This document shows, piece after piece, positions 22,097 through 34,991 of a stretch of DNA of 64,000 bases. The DNA is taken from NCBI GenBank assembly GCA_029465975.1, contig CM055730.1, positions 14,139,563 to 14,203,562 on the forward strand. The letters run 5' to 3'. Made by a program: the position numbers and the translations under genes. This DNA comes from Dallia pectoralis. Lineage: Eukaryota; Chordata; Actinopteri; Esociformes; Umbridae. Numbering within the stretch: the first letter of the stretch is position 1; each line of letters opens with the position of its first letter. Below the pieces are notes generated by a model. That model was not told the DNA's origin. It saw nothing but the letters and a program-made list of their open reading frames with translations, and did not search any database.

Positions 22097-25000
22097 CTGA
22101 CAGAAAACAAAAGAGAAGAAGAGCAAGGTCAGAGGCAGGCGTTCAACATATTATGGTATTTTGAATACCGACGTTAATACGGACTGTGAGGTTAGAAAGG
22201 ACTTCCAGGAAAAGCAGTTGGAAGCCACTTTTGAACAATTCGGCCACCGACAAAAACTGCCCTGCTTCATTTCACCGTAAGCCATTGTGTCAATTATGTT
22301 ACAACAGGACTGTGTTGTATGCTCATACAATAATGTTTCAATTACACATTACACACAGTTTTCTCTGGTTACAAACAGTGATGTTACTTTACAGTCGGTA
22401 GCCGAAGAGCATCCCCGAAGAGAAGAGAAGTGAAGGGAAGATGAAGTACAGGACAGGTGACTCAAAAGAGACGGGACGCTTTTCACCAAGAATCACCTTA
22501 CCTACTGTATATGCATTCATGCCAAGCTGGATCTGTACAGCGATGCTAGATGTGTACCCTGCCATTTGCTAAATGTGTCTCATTCCCACAGCGGGAAGTG
22601 TCAGTCTGCTTCGTGCACGTTCCCTTATTCTATGCATCTCAAGAGGATCGACGGGTCATTTGGGTCCTCGTCAGCAGAGCAGATTGTCCACGGAGAAATA
22701 TTGTTACCCAGCTACATGCCTGTACAAATGCATAATAACGATCAATTCATCTCACCCGCTCTTTATCTAGTTCATACAGCCCGTTGTGAAACATAGAAAC
22801 TACCTAAGCAATTGGTTTGAAAATGTCCCTCAGCGATAAAAACTATTATGTTTCCATCTTGAACCCAAAGACAAAGAGTCAATATAATGGAGTGAAAATA
22901 AGGCTGCGAGAACATTGGACTGTTTTGCTCAACTTACTCCCAAAGGCTAATGTATGGAGAATATCAGAGCGTCATGTTTGGTCTCATGCCGTTCAGCAGT
23001 GCTCTTAACTCACATCACCACACGATGAATCCTCTCAAGCAGGACGAAAGGCAGCTGTACACCAGCTCAGGGTAAGAGCCCAGGCTAAGATGACTGACAA
23101 TGACTTCAAAGTGCCAGTGACAAACCTAGGGCGAACTTCCAGGGCACACAGCTACACTATCCTAGATACGGACAGGGCACAGAAAAAAGGGATAATGAGG
23201 AACTAGGGCTCAGATTTCTGGACATGTTTTCTCAAGCATAACTTCTGAATATTATGCCTTCTATAAAAGTGTTTAACTACTTTACCTCTGAGAGATACAT
23301 GTCTGCTGATGGAGAGCATCATCATGTGAACAATATTATAATATAATATTAAGGCAATGTCTGAAATTCTGTAGAATTTTCCTGACCATTCATAGGTTTG
23401 GGGTCTCATTTTAAAATGTAATTATTGCAAAATGAATAGGAGATAGACATCAGTTTGTTGAGGCAACCTGACAAGATTTACACACATGCTTCCTGAAGCC
23501 CCTCCCACAAGTTGGATTGGTTGGATTGACTGCCCAATAGGGTTGAGATACGGTGACTATGCTGCACACGCCATTATAGACAGAATACAAGCTGACTGCT
23601 TCTTCCCTAAATAGTTATTAACTGTATCAAGGCCAGCCATTCATTGTCCTCTGGTTCGAGACTGTTTGCAAGGTTCTGTGAAGTGTTGCACAAGACCTGC
23701 AATGTAGTACAATCCATAATTTGGATTATAGAGCCAAAAGAAAAACTTCCTGTGTCAATGATAAAAGAGGGTATTGGATCAAGTTACAAACATTTTAGAG
23801 TATTTAAAAATATTTTTGAGTTGAGAACTTGCACAACCAAAAGCAGTGTTCACATTTACTGTGTATAAATTATTTTTCCCCATGATTTCAAGGCTGTCTG
23901 CCCACTCAAATTCATGCAGGACCACATTTCTGTCTACACCTCTGGTGTATTCTAACATACAATGTGGGCTATTTTTACTTAACAAATATGACACTTGAGT
24001 TGCCGGCCCCCAACAACAGTGCGACACCACAAAGCATCTCTTTAAAACACGCTCGCCGTCCATCCAAGGTGGCGCTGAGCCACTATGCACCACAGTCTGC
24101 ATGATCCCTGGGCGCTGCCGGTGAACAGGAACCTTGAATATATAGGTACAATGACGCAGCAGCACCAACCCACTCAGGGAGCCCAAATTAGGCTGCCTGT
24201 AATTGGTGCTTGTCGTACAATGGTGCAATTCCCATTGCTGCTAATGCAAATGGTATTGTATCTGCTAAACAATACATCTCGCAGCCGTCCACAATCATTG
24301 TGCTTTTCTACAAAAGTATTTGTGAACTCTTTGCTTCGTGCGCCTACGCTTTTACAAAATAATCAGGATTAATTAATTAATTAAAACGTTGCCGTTTGAT
24401 GATGTGGTCACTGTGTGAGTAAACAAAATAAGTAGTTCTGAATATGTGTTATGTTTTTGTTTTTTAAATCATTTGTCCATTTATTTTCATTCTGAGCAGT
24501 TTTTATTGGGCATTGCCTATTATTTTGGCATATTGTGTCTGTAAAATACAGTTAGAAGATGTTCATATACAAACACACATGTAATGGTTTTGTAATCTAA
24601 AAGCATTTTAGAGATCATATTTTATTGATAGTGAAAAGCTGAGGTTAGTAAGGTTTGTTCCTTTGTGTCATAGGCCAGTTGTTGTCATTTGAGGCTTTGA
24701 AGTCCCATGTCCTCCCTGCCCCTGGATCTTGCCATTTGTCTAGAGTGCATAATGTTTGCCATTGCAAGAGAGCAATCAATGTCTAGTCTTGATTTTACTC
24801 CCTTGTGTTTGCCTTTGGGGTCTGCTAATTGTTTGTCAACATGAAAAGGTGGCTATAAAAGTACCATAATGAAATAACGCACGTGCCAAGGAGGCTGGTG
24901 AGAGAAGAACAAGACAATGACACCAAAACATACTGCCAAATCAGCTGCCATAGCAAAATCCGGGACAAAAAGTGTAAAGTCCAGATTTAAACCCAGCAAA

Positions 25001-27304
25001 ACATACCTTTGCTCATGAAGATGAAATTCGAATGAATAGGCTATCACAGAGAAACTAAAATATAATATAAGTATATAAATAGGAGTGTATGGAAGATGGC
25101 ACACAAGTACACTTTGTTCTATAGTTTGCATGTAAAAATCTGCAAATTAAGCACAAGTATCTCAGCTTTCTGCAGTTCAAATTTAGACCTTAATGAAATG
25201 AAAGCTTTCACATCCACTTAAGATTAAGAATGATTTTAGGTAGTGTCAAGTCGACCTGTTCATTGGACCAGTGCAGTATGAACTTCTCTGGCATACTTTA
25301 AAGGAATTGTGAAGGATTTATATGACAAATGACATTAACAGCAAAAGCCTAATATTTATATTTCCGTATATAGATTAGAGTAGGCATTCAGAGCTGTCAC
25401 TTTATATTTGAGAAACAGGACTGCACAGGCAGGTCCAAGGGGATTGCCTAGCAAATGTGCCTCGGAAGAAGACAACGTTAGCATAGCCAGGGGTTAGCTT
25501 TCTAAAGTGAATTTCTAAAACGACTTATCAGTTGCTATTTGAATGATTTATTCATTGAAAGTCTTTACTGTGAAGAATGCATGGGAAAGAATTACCACGA
25601 TTTGTGAGGGAGAAAAATACTTAAAAAAGAACAAAACATAGCTGCAGTAAAAGCAGAGGGGACTACCACCACAGAAGATAATATGAACTAAATGGCTAGC
25701 TGACAGTTGCATTGCAATTCCATGCATACAAAGACTGTTCAACCGAATACTGACAATGTGATATTTCTGTCTATTAACAAATCTGTCCAAACCTACCTGG
25801 AACATTTATCCAAAAGAATAACAGCCTTACGAAAGCCAGTGGCATTATCAAAGAACGCTTTACGTCCCAGCCACTTGTCGTTCACTGACTATCGCTCAAA
25901 CTGTGGAGCCCAGACATAGTTCCTATCTGCAAACCGTTAGATTGCTGATCACGTGATATACCAGAGGTCTTACACAACTCTTACATGACTCTACTCAACC
26001 TGGCACCCTCATAGCTGTACTCAACCCAGCAGACACACAGTACTGTCTGTATGATAACCAGTACTGACCCGTGTTCTGATGTTAATATTATTATTTGTAT
26101 CAGAATTGTTGTTGTCTAATTTCTAGATAACTTTAATTTCATTTAGTGTTTTTTGTTCAAGATTGTCAAGCAGGAACCTGGAAGAAGAATGTTGTTGTTA
26201 GATTTGAATAGAGTAGCATATACAAATGACCATCCAAATTCACCATTTGGCCTATTTCTGGACACTTTGATCTGGCTAAAACACTTTAGCAGAGTAAAGT
26301 TGCTTGGCTTGAAAATTGTATGTGCCAAAGTATGGAAACTTGAATGAATGACTCGCAGCGAAGAGGAAATCATTTGGAGCTGAGCAAAATACAAAGAATA
26401 TCATTTGCATTCACGGTTTGGTGCCAAATGTGGCTTGTGCCCTTCAATATTCTAAGAAGCCCAGATCTCCCGCTTCCCGGAAAGGTGCGTCAACAAGCTG
26501 GTTCTTTTCCAAACATTCTCTGGGCCATGTTGTTGAAAAAAAAAAGATCTTACCTTTTGAATAGTCAGTAATTCATGATGAAGCAACCAGCGTTTACGAC
26601 GAAACACTTGCTGTTGTCTAAGTAGAAACATCCAATTACCATTTCTCAGTCTCTGAAGCTTTTTGAATGATCTGAAATGGTTGCTTTAGAACAAAAGAAC
26701 ACGTTTTCAGATAAAAGCGGACGCAATGATTTGACTGGCTTCTGACTGTCTCTTTTACCGCGGCCCTCTTCCCATATCACATCCTCCCACTGTTTGTCGT
26801 CAGTTTCATCCCCCCGCAATCTTTCCCTGAAATAATCTCTTTACTTTGCTCATTATTCAGGCACACAGCGCAATGCTCTCGTGTTTGCCCCCTGCTCATC
26901 CTCTCCTCATCAGAAAAGGGACTATGCATAAAGGCTGTTCTCCTGGGGTGCCCGGCAGTTACATCAATCTCCGCCTAATACCCGTCTAATTCCTACTCTT
27001 CTGAGGAGAGAGCAGGCCGTGCAGAGGGCAGTGACAGATGCCGCCCCCCACGCCACGCTCATTATAAAGCAGAGGTAATCTCAACATCACCCTGGGAAGA
27101 ACATGACACGTCTAGGGCCTGTCGTGACTCGCCACAATAGACGAGACTTTTAAAGGGTATTATACGCTATGTGCATGTCCATTGGTTTTTCACAACAGCT
27201 AAATACATTTAGAGTACTTTGCTTCCTTGGTAAACGCTACAGGCATTCGTGAGATATGTGAGAAATCCTAGGTAGAGAGTCCCTGCTAATGTGCAAAACT
27301 GTGA

Positions 27305-27990
27305 AGTGTTTTTATGTAACAGTGGAAATAAAAAGTATACACACCCCACACACATCCCAGGTTTTTGTGATGTGAAAAAAACTGAAATATTTCAGGGGGG
27401 CAATAAAGACCTTACAATAACCTGGTGTGAACACCTACCATCATTTAAAGTGACTGTGCAATATCACAAATAAAGGTCAGCTGTTCCAGTAGGATTTTCC
27501 TGACATTTTCTTTGTTGCATCTCAGAGCAAAGCCATGGTCCGCAGAGACCACCAACATAGGGATTTCATTGTGAAAGATATCAGTCAGGAGAAGGGTACC
27601 AAAGACTTTCCAAAGCATTAGATATACCATGGAAGAGAGTCATCCACAGTGAAGAGAGTCATCATTAAGTGGAGAATATATGGCAGAACAGAGACATTAC
27701 CAAGAACTGGACGCCCCTCCAAAATTGGTCAGGAAAACTGGTCAGGGAGGCTTCCAAGAGGCCTACAGCAACATTAAGGGAGATGCAGGAATTTCTGGCA
27801 AGTACAGTATGTGTGCTACATGTGAAAATAATCTCCGGTATTCCCGACTGAAGTGACTGAAGTTGCAACCGTTTTAATTTTTCCGCCTCAAAGACTTCTG
27901 TTTGTTTTTCAATTTATTTATTTGCGTTATAGGTCAAATTAAAGGTGGAAAAAGTTCTGAAATGATTTATCTTTCTCAATTTTTTAGATC
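27305..27990 (+). mobile_element. Tc1-like transposon with long inverted repeats, internally deleted
   Basis: The left end, near cagtggaaataaaaagtata (about 27320), is followed by ggtttttgtgatgtgaaaaa. A transposase start follows at 27538, reading MVRRDHQHRDFIVKDISQEK, with stop codons soon after and recognisable helix-turn-helix remnants (KWRIYGRTETLPRTGRPSKI). The sequence then jumps at about 27850 to a segment that is the inverted counterpart of the family's left end (27865-27990, with ggtggaaaaagttctgaaatg and cattttttt-like sequence). The simplest reading is a copy with long inverted repeats that has lost the catalytic core and the outermost right end. The family assignment is from memory of Tc1-like consensus blocks. 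Confidence 0.7.
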
Positions 27991-28056
27991 CACTGCGCAT
28001 AGTCAGACCATTAGCAAACACACACCAAATGATGAGCTAAGATGTTGTGTCTTTTG

Positions 28057-29145
28057 ATTATCCCAGTGCAAGTATTTGCAAAAAATCAGGAGTTCCAAGG
28101 CGTTCTATGTAGACCTCCGACTTTGTGTCAAAACACAGATCTGGGAAAGGTTTTAAAGCAACTACGATATCACTAGTTCCCAGGAACACAGAGGGTTTGA
28201 TAATTGCGATATGTAAGAAGTTAGGAACCAAATATCTTCCCAGAGCCGGATGCCTGCCGAAACAAAGTAACCAGGCAACAACCTCCAAGGGAGGTGACCA
28301 AGAACCCAAATGGTCACTCTAACAGAGCTTCACATTTTCTCAGCAGAGATGGGAGAGCCGAGCAAAAAGACAACCATGAAGCACTCCATCAGACAGGCCT
28401 TTGTGTGGGAGCATCCGGAAGGAAGCCACCCCTCTGTGAAAGTAGGAAAGCATCATTGTGGTGGGTGCATCATGCTAGAAGGATGCTTCCCAACGACAGG
28501 GACTGAAAGACTGGTCAGTATTGAGGGAAGAATGAATTGAGCAAAATACAGAGATCCTACAAAAATGTCCTGGTGTGTTGATCCAGAGTGGGCGAGACCA
28601 GGACGAAGATTCATTTTTTAGCACGTCAATGACCCAAAGCACACAGCCATGGCAACGCTGGATTGGCTTCAAGAAAAATCAGTGAATGTTCTTTCGTGGC
28701 CCAGCCGAAGCCGTACTTGAACCCAATTGAGCATCTTTGATGAGACCTGAAGATTGCAGTTCAGCAACACTCTCCATTCAATCTGACAGGACTTGAGAGG
28801 ATCTAAAAGGAAAAATGAGAGAAACTGCCCGAATCGTGTGGCGTGCAAAACTGATAGAGGCATAGCCAAGAAGAATGAATGCTGTGATCGCTGTCAAAGG
28901 CATCCCTACAAAGTCTGAATTTTTATGAATATGAGATGTTTCATGACATTATAATACTGCTAATTTCAATGAAATGTTCACACATTTCTAAAAAGATATT
29001 TTTTCGCTTTGTCATTATGGGGTGTTGTGTGTAGATTGATAGCAAGATGAAATGTATTTCATCAATTATAAAATAATGTCTATAAAACAACAAATAGTGA
29101 CAGTGAACGGGACTGAATACATTCCAAAGCCTTTGTACTTTTCAC
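28057..29145 (+). mobile_element. Tc1-like transposon relic, 5'-truncated
   Basis: A different Tc1-like family from its left neighbour. Transposase pieces are in order: a segment with GGDQEPKWSL then TELHIFS (about 28280-28330), KVGKHHCGGCIMLEGCF (about 28437), VSIEGRMN (28510), NDPKHTA (about 28630) and NPIEHL followed by a stop (about 28720). The residue aligned with the second catalytic Asp before NDPKHTA reads Val in this copy. The right end carries ctttgtcattatggggtgtt and a gactgaatacattcc block near the terminus, as in salmonid Tc1-like elements. Frameshifts and stops make it inactive. Confidence 0.8.
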
Positions 29146-29149
29146 AGTC

Positions 29150-32100
29150 TGCACATCACTTTCATAGTCATTGTCATTTGAAATAAAAAGAACACAGCCA
29201 ACAAAAAAGCGCTGTCACTGTCTAAATTAATTTTCACATCACTGTATGTTTGATTGCTTTACTGGAGGTTGTGTATAGCTGTACTTCTAACTATATGCAT
29301 TCTTTACCAATTCATTGTGTATAGTTATAAAGTTTGAACATGCAATTAAGGAACATTTGCAAATAATTTACCACTTTGGTATTTAACAAATTTAACCAAA
29401 TCCTAAACTAATATAGTATGAGTAGTAATATAGATATGTTGTCTACAACCAACAACACCGCTACAACAACTAGTATTATTAGCAAATTAAACTGAATTCT
29501 AATTCCGAGCAGTAATGTTTACTTACATATCACATATTATATTACATTTCCACCACCACATTTTACAGACACAAAAACAGATCACCACATGAAACAAAAC
29601 AAATTCTCTGGTGACATAAATACTACGTTAAAATTGTGTTTTGCTTGTTATTACTTAATTACTCCCATAATAAATAGATTTGAATGTGGTAATAGATTTG
29701 CTAATAAACGTTAACCTGGTATTACAGGTATGTGGCTGATCTAGGAAGAAAAGATCCCGTCCTTTATGACTCAAGACAGATAACCAAAGTGACCTAAATG
29801 ACTTCCACTGAACACACAAATGTTTTTTGTATTATCATGCCTTCAACCAAGCAGAGACAGTTTCCCTCTTGAACGAGTATGGATCCCTGCCAGCATGGCC
29901 TCTAAACTGTCTTTGGATTTATGTCGAAAGCAAAATGCAAGCACACCTTTATTTGGTTCAGGAACTCACCCTTTTAATTTCTCAAAGTCACTTTAATGCA
30001 GGTTGCCAAGTAGGACAGGATAAAGGACAGGATAAAATGCTTTCAAATGGGGTTTTAAAACAACACAAAAAAACTATACTCACTATCTCTAGTGATAATT
30101 AATGTTTCAAGAGCATGTAGGAGAATTTCAAAGATAGGACAGTATTGGCCAGACGTAGGGTATTCATGCAAATCTTGTGTACGTCAAAGTGACCTTATTT
30201 AACTCCATATTACATTCCTGGATTGGTGCCATCTTGTGAGATGTAAAAAACAAAACAAAAGGACCAATATTTTAAAAGTGGGTGGCTATCATTTTCAAAG
30301 CTTGCATGCAAGCAAGGTGAAGTTATTGCTAACCAAGCAAGTATTACAAAAAACAAATTCCAAAATAAAATTAGGGATACTACTTGGGAATCATTTGAAA
30401 CATTTGTCATTGATAGATTCAGCTCAATGTGAATGAAGGGGCCATGCTATCAAGCCTGAATCAATGCTATCTAAGTTCTCCTCAGCAGATGTAAAACCAT
30501 CTGCCAAAACAGCGATAAAAGCAAATAGCAAGACAGTCTGGGTGAAAACATTGCAGAAGCTACTGTTGTCTATTCACAATACACACTGGCTGTAGCCATC
30601 TTAGGACACACTCTTAATAACAGATACCCCTAACACCCATTTCATGCTATAGTGTGTTTTGGATAATTATCGTAAACTTTGCAGACATTGAGACATTTAT
30701 TATTCATTCATAGTTTTTTAAGTCCCTAATCAATGTATAAAGAGGTTGCATGCATTCTGTGGTGCTGTACAGCATACTGTAGTCACCATATTATTCAACA
30801 TACTGGTATGTTGGCTTAGTCCTTAGTACTGTAAAATGTATATCCAAAAGTTTAACCCGATTTCCCTTCATTTAAAGATAGACCCATATACTGTCAAATC
30901 ACTATCACAACAAATAGCTTCAATTACACTGCCTACTTTTAATATTTAAAGTGAATAAATGAAATAACAAAATGTGTTATTATATAACAAAATACTGTTA
31001 GGCATCAACTGTAATGTTACCCGGGACCCGGGTGCCTGAAACAAAAGGACATAAGTTGTCCAACATCTGCCTGCAAGTGGAAGTGAAGAATGTGCCATTT
31101 GACTAATGACTGAGTAAGGACCAATACAGCAGCTATACTCTTTCAATAAAATGTGATTCTTTCAACTGAATAATGTACGATGAACTGATACCGGAGACCT
31201 GTCACGAATAGCACCTTTACAATCCCTGTAGCACATTGAATGGGACAGTTATAGGTGAAACACAATTTAAACTATTTGGCCACCGGAGAGATTAAACAGG
31301 AAATGTCCATAGGAACATTACAAATGATGTGTCATCTCGAAGCTCACTTAGTCAAGCTAATCTTGATGGATAGGTTGCAGAATCTTTTTAGAAAATTAAA
31401 CAGTTTAAAGGTGGTTGAGGAGTTAAAGGAGTGCTGTTAGACACAACAGAACCATCATATCGACTGACCTGTTCTGTGCATACGCTTGGCTAATTAATGT
31501 CACTATGAGATTGTTTACAAATGTGATCTGAGATTTCAATTGGAGAGGAAGTTTCCGGTGCCCTTAACCATGTTTATACAACGTTAAGAACACAATACAA
31601 CAGAGAAAAATCTAGAATGCATACAAACTAAGTGCATGATTTGAATAACTGCATAATAATAGCATAGCTGCTTATCGATGCAATTTGTCAACAAGTTGTG
31701 GACATGGAGGTAGTTGTCATTGTTGGATGGTGAAGCTATCTGCATGTGGGCAGTTGAGTTATAACAGCTTTGTATTTTATTCGTTTCTTTTTTTTGTCAG
31801 TAATGGGGAGACTTTTCTATAGATTCAATAGTATTTTCTATAGACAGCGTCAGCAGATCTGTGTTGTGGTTTAACTTCATCCATTATCATATGGCAACTG
31901 CATTATATTTGTGGCTATTCGCAGCTACTATATGTGCCTCACCCACCCCCTAAACACTGTCATTGACATCTGTAATACTCAGTTGCCAGTTACCTCATCA
32001 CCCAGCTAACACTCACACAGCCACAGTTACACAACGAGAGTGTTACAGCTGTGAACGCTTCCTGACTGACACTCCAGGAGATAATGTGCTGCTGTGCTGC

Positions 32101-33450
32101 TTTGTGAAGCACATCACAGGTCCCTGCTACTAACCCCCATAAAATATAGGTAGAGCGGAGGCAGCGGAAGTTTGGTTCTCCGACACATCTCACTCAGACA
32201 AAATACGAATGAAATGTTCTTATATCAATCATATTATTTTCGTCATGAGCAGTAATCCAAAATAACTTGTTAGATTGAATTAATTGAACGCATATAGGTC
32301 CGTCACTCATCGGTGCTCATTCGACTTGGGTGACAAGTAACGCAGGTATGTTGTGACAATTGGAGGTTGACAGTTCTAAAGTGGCAGGCTGCAGTGCATT
32401 GTAATCAACAAAACAGGAGGCTTTTCAGATTTTGTTTGATTTAAATTGTCTTAATCAATCACCAATTTACCTCAGTAAGCTAACTAACACGCGCTAATGA
32501 CTCGTCGCCACTCAGTTATTAAATTCCAAAGCCCTGTGCATGAACTGCCATTTAAAGCCTCATGTGCTGTAAACTGTTAAATAAACATGTTTCACATAAT
32601 TCATTAAATACATTGAATAGAGACTACTCAAACATGCAATGATCAGTATAACGTTTTTGATGAAACACTGATTTCAAATACAAACACATCGCATATTGCT
32701 TTTGTAACATTATAGACAGATTTTGTATACATTTTAGGGGATTTCTTTTTTTTTTACAATTTATATTAGGCTACCTAAATTTAAATAAGAGTGATGATAA
32801 AAGGCCATAAAAGTGCTATACAGGGCCTAGAAGTGTTTTTGATTAACTTCCCCGTTCAGATATTAAAGTAGTAATCAGAAACATTTGATAGATCTCTGTT
32901 GAACTGAAATGTTTTTTTCACTTTTTGATAGTTTTATAAATAATGCACTATTAACCTCGGGTTACATTTCCATAACGATGAATCATTATCAACTATATCG
33001 CACAGCCATACAACCAGTGATTTCACAAGTGACACTTTCAAGTCGATATAGTTCCCTGTGGGCTGTTTCATGCATATCATCAAAATCAGTTGCTTTCAAA
33101 CTTGATATCTCAAGATGTGCCGCTTGTGAACCATTCACTTAAGGGTGAGTCATTTTTAGTAGTAGATTGATTTTTATTATTTAGATGTTCTGGTCGAAAA
33201 TCATGATAGGCAGTGTCACTTTTTATTTTGCTCCGGGGAGGGTTTTCTCAAATCATTATCATTAGCGTACTAGCTAGCAGCTTTCTATATTGTAAGCATG
33301 AACCACCTACTTAAAAAACAAGCATTGTACAGATTTCTGCCTGGATAGGGGTCCAATTTGACAGTCCCACATACAGAAACCAGTGAACAGAAGTCATAAT
33401 GGTCCGGCAACGTCACTCAACCCTCCACGACATCCCCATACCACCTCCTA
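29150..33450. other. unique intronic stretch
   Basis: AT-rich sequence with no recognised exon, RNA gene or transposon. A short GC palindrome (cccgggacccggg, about 31021-31033) is the only conspicuous motif. Confidence 0.45.
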
Positions 33451-33451
33451 C

Positions 33452-33736
33452 CGTAGTCTGCGTCGTAGAACACGATGAACTTCTGCCAGCGCAGCTCGGC
33501 GACCAGGGTCAGCATGACGTCGTTGAGCCGTACGGGCGGCCGGGCGGCCAGAGTGTAGCTCTCCCCGTCGGGGCTCGGGTTGAGGTGACATGCCGTGCGC
33601 GGTGAGCCCTTGCCGTTCCTTTGGATGAACAGGTGCGGTATGTGCATGGCGTCAGTCAGGGACTGGAGGGCGTTGGCGGCTGCACAGCCTGTAGACGTGA
33701 CCAGAGCCAGGATCCCCTGGTTCATCAGCTCGCAGG
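33452..33736 (-). CDS. grid1: grid1 exon (285 bp), start of the visible amino-terminal domain
   Basis: This exon encodes 94 full codons of the extracellular amino-terminal domain of the delta-1 ionotropic glutamate receptor (GluD1). GluD1 is a postsynaptic membrane protein that organises synapses through cerebellin and neurexin. Read on the minus strand, it begins after an acceptor (tttcctag) with a split Ala codon, then CELMNQGILALVTSTGC, and contains MHIPHLFIQRN, TACHLNPSPDG and RPPVRLNDVM. It ends at YDADY plus one base before a donor GTAGGA. The motif TACHLNPSPDG and the region around it match my memory of GluD1; the paralogue GluD2 differs strongly here. Both intron phases are 1, and the last G joins AC of the next exon to make Asp. 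Teleosts usually carry two copies (grid1a and grid1b), and I cannot say which this is. The exon feeding the 5' side was not found in the window. Confidence 0.96.
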
Positions 33737-33739
33737 CTA

Positions 33740-34985
33740 GGAAACGAGGACATGAGAGATTCAGAATAAATGCCTACAATGTAATGAGACAATCGAGCAC
33801 AGATAATTAACCGTTGTCAAATTAAAGTCATCAGTTGTGTTTGCGGTAGATAAAAAAATTACTAATAAATTAGATTTACAAAAATTATGAGATGCTACAC
33901 AGTGAAACAACTGAATCAACTGTAAAGAGGGTATAGATTTTTCTTTATAAGAATGATTGGTGCAATGGTTCCTATCAGCTGTGTGGGTGGGAACAGCCTT
34001 CCCGGACTGCCAGTGTTCGCATTCATATTTACTTCACTGTACTTGGTTTAGAGTGATTTGAGAATTAATGTACACCCTTAACCTTTCCTCTACTGTGGGA
34101 ATTATGATTGGACCAACATCTGTGAAATGTGTTTTTATAGGCTGACTCTCTTTCACATTGGTAAAATGCCCAGCATATTTCCTAGATAGCAACTTAGCAT
34201 TCTTTTGAAGTTTTTGTTCAGCAATGGGGAAGAAATGCAACAAGAGGAAAACATCTCATATCTTGCAATTGTTAAAGAAGAGTCAGGTCAAGAGTCAAGA
34301 CCTTTCAATTTCTCACAGGGTCTGTGTGTATTTAGAGTAAGGCTTGAACAAGCAGCTAGGTCAAATCAATCATGTTATGTTTTAGGGTGTCCAAAAATGT
34401 AGATCATTTCCTCAGGTGGCTTAAGTCTGCATTACAAAATGCCTTAAAAAATAATATGACAACATGGTTTCATTTGGAAATCATATATTATCTCCAAATG
34501 CGCAGAGAGACTACAATCTTTTCTCAGTTTGAATAGGTGGGACATCTGTTTACGGGCAAAAAAACGAATCCATTTCTTTTTACTCAACTTGCACTTATAT
34601 GTCATATATTTGTAGATTCATACAGCCTTATTAACATGACATTTCCTTTCATAAAGAAGCAACGGCATTGTTAACTAAATTATTAATTTGTGTTTGTAAC
34701 GTCTTAATATTGTAAAAGTTCTCCACCAATAATCTAGCTACATTTGCTAGTATTTCGTTTTGAAGATTGTTTCATTTAAAGTAAATAGTAAAATTCACTC
34801 GGTTTCACTATAATTAGGTGGATTTCTCCTGGGTATGCATGTTAAAACTACAGATATATCCTCTATAATTAGATAGTTATGACATTTAACTGAAGGCATT
34901 TAAGAAAGTGTGGTGACATCAGTCATTATAAATAACATCAACGTACTCATGTAAAACCACAAACATAATTTGGAATAACATTTGA
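33740..34985. other. unique intronic stretch
   Basis: AT-rich sequence with no recognised feature. Confidence 0.45.
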
Positions 34986-34991
34986 TAGAAC

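Larger units (their letters stand above)
22097..33451 (-). other. grid1 intron between the 285-bp and 206-bp exons (11.4 kb)
   Basis: A GT-AG intron with two Tc1-like elements at 27305-29145, listed separately. The parts at 22100-27300 and 29150-33450 are otherwise unique and AT-rich. No further exon is needed here, because the flanking exon phases join exactly. Candidate regulatory stretches are near 24190-24310 and 26760-27120. Confidence 0.85.

Noticed and set aside
22125..22142. Partial resemblance (agaggcaggc) to the complement of mir-346, which lies in a GRID1 intron in mammals
   Set aside because: Only about ten bases agree, there is no visible hairpin, and it is in a different intron from the mammalian microRNA.
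23779..24228. 149-codon minus-strand frame
   Set aside because: No recognisable domain or splice structure; likely chance in a moderately GC-rich stretch.
356..33736. Assignment to grid2 (GluD2) instead of grid1
   Set aside because: The TACHLNPSPDG region and several other blocks match GluD1 and differ clearly from GluD2 as I remember it.
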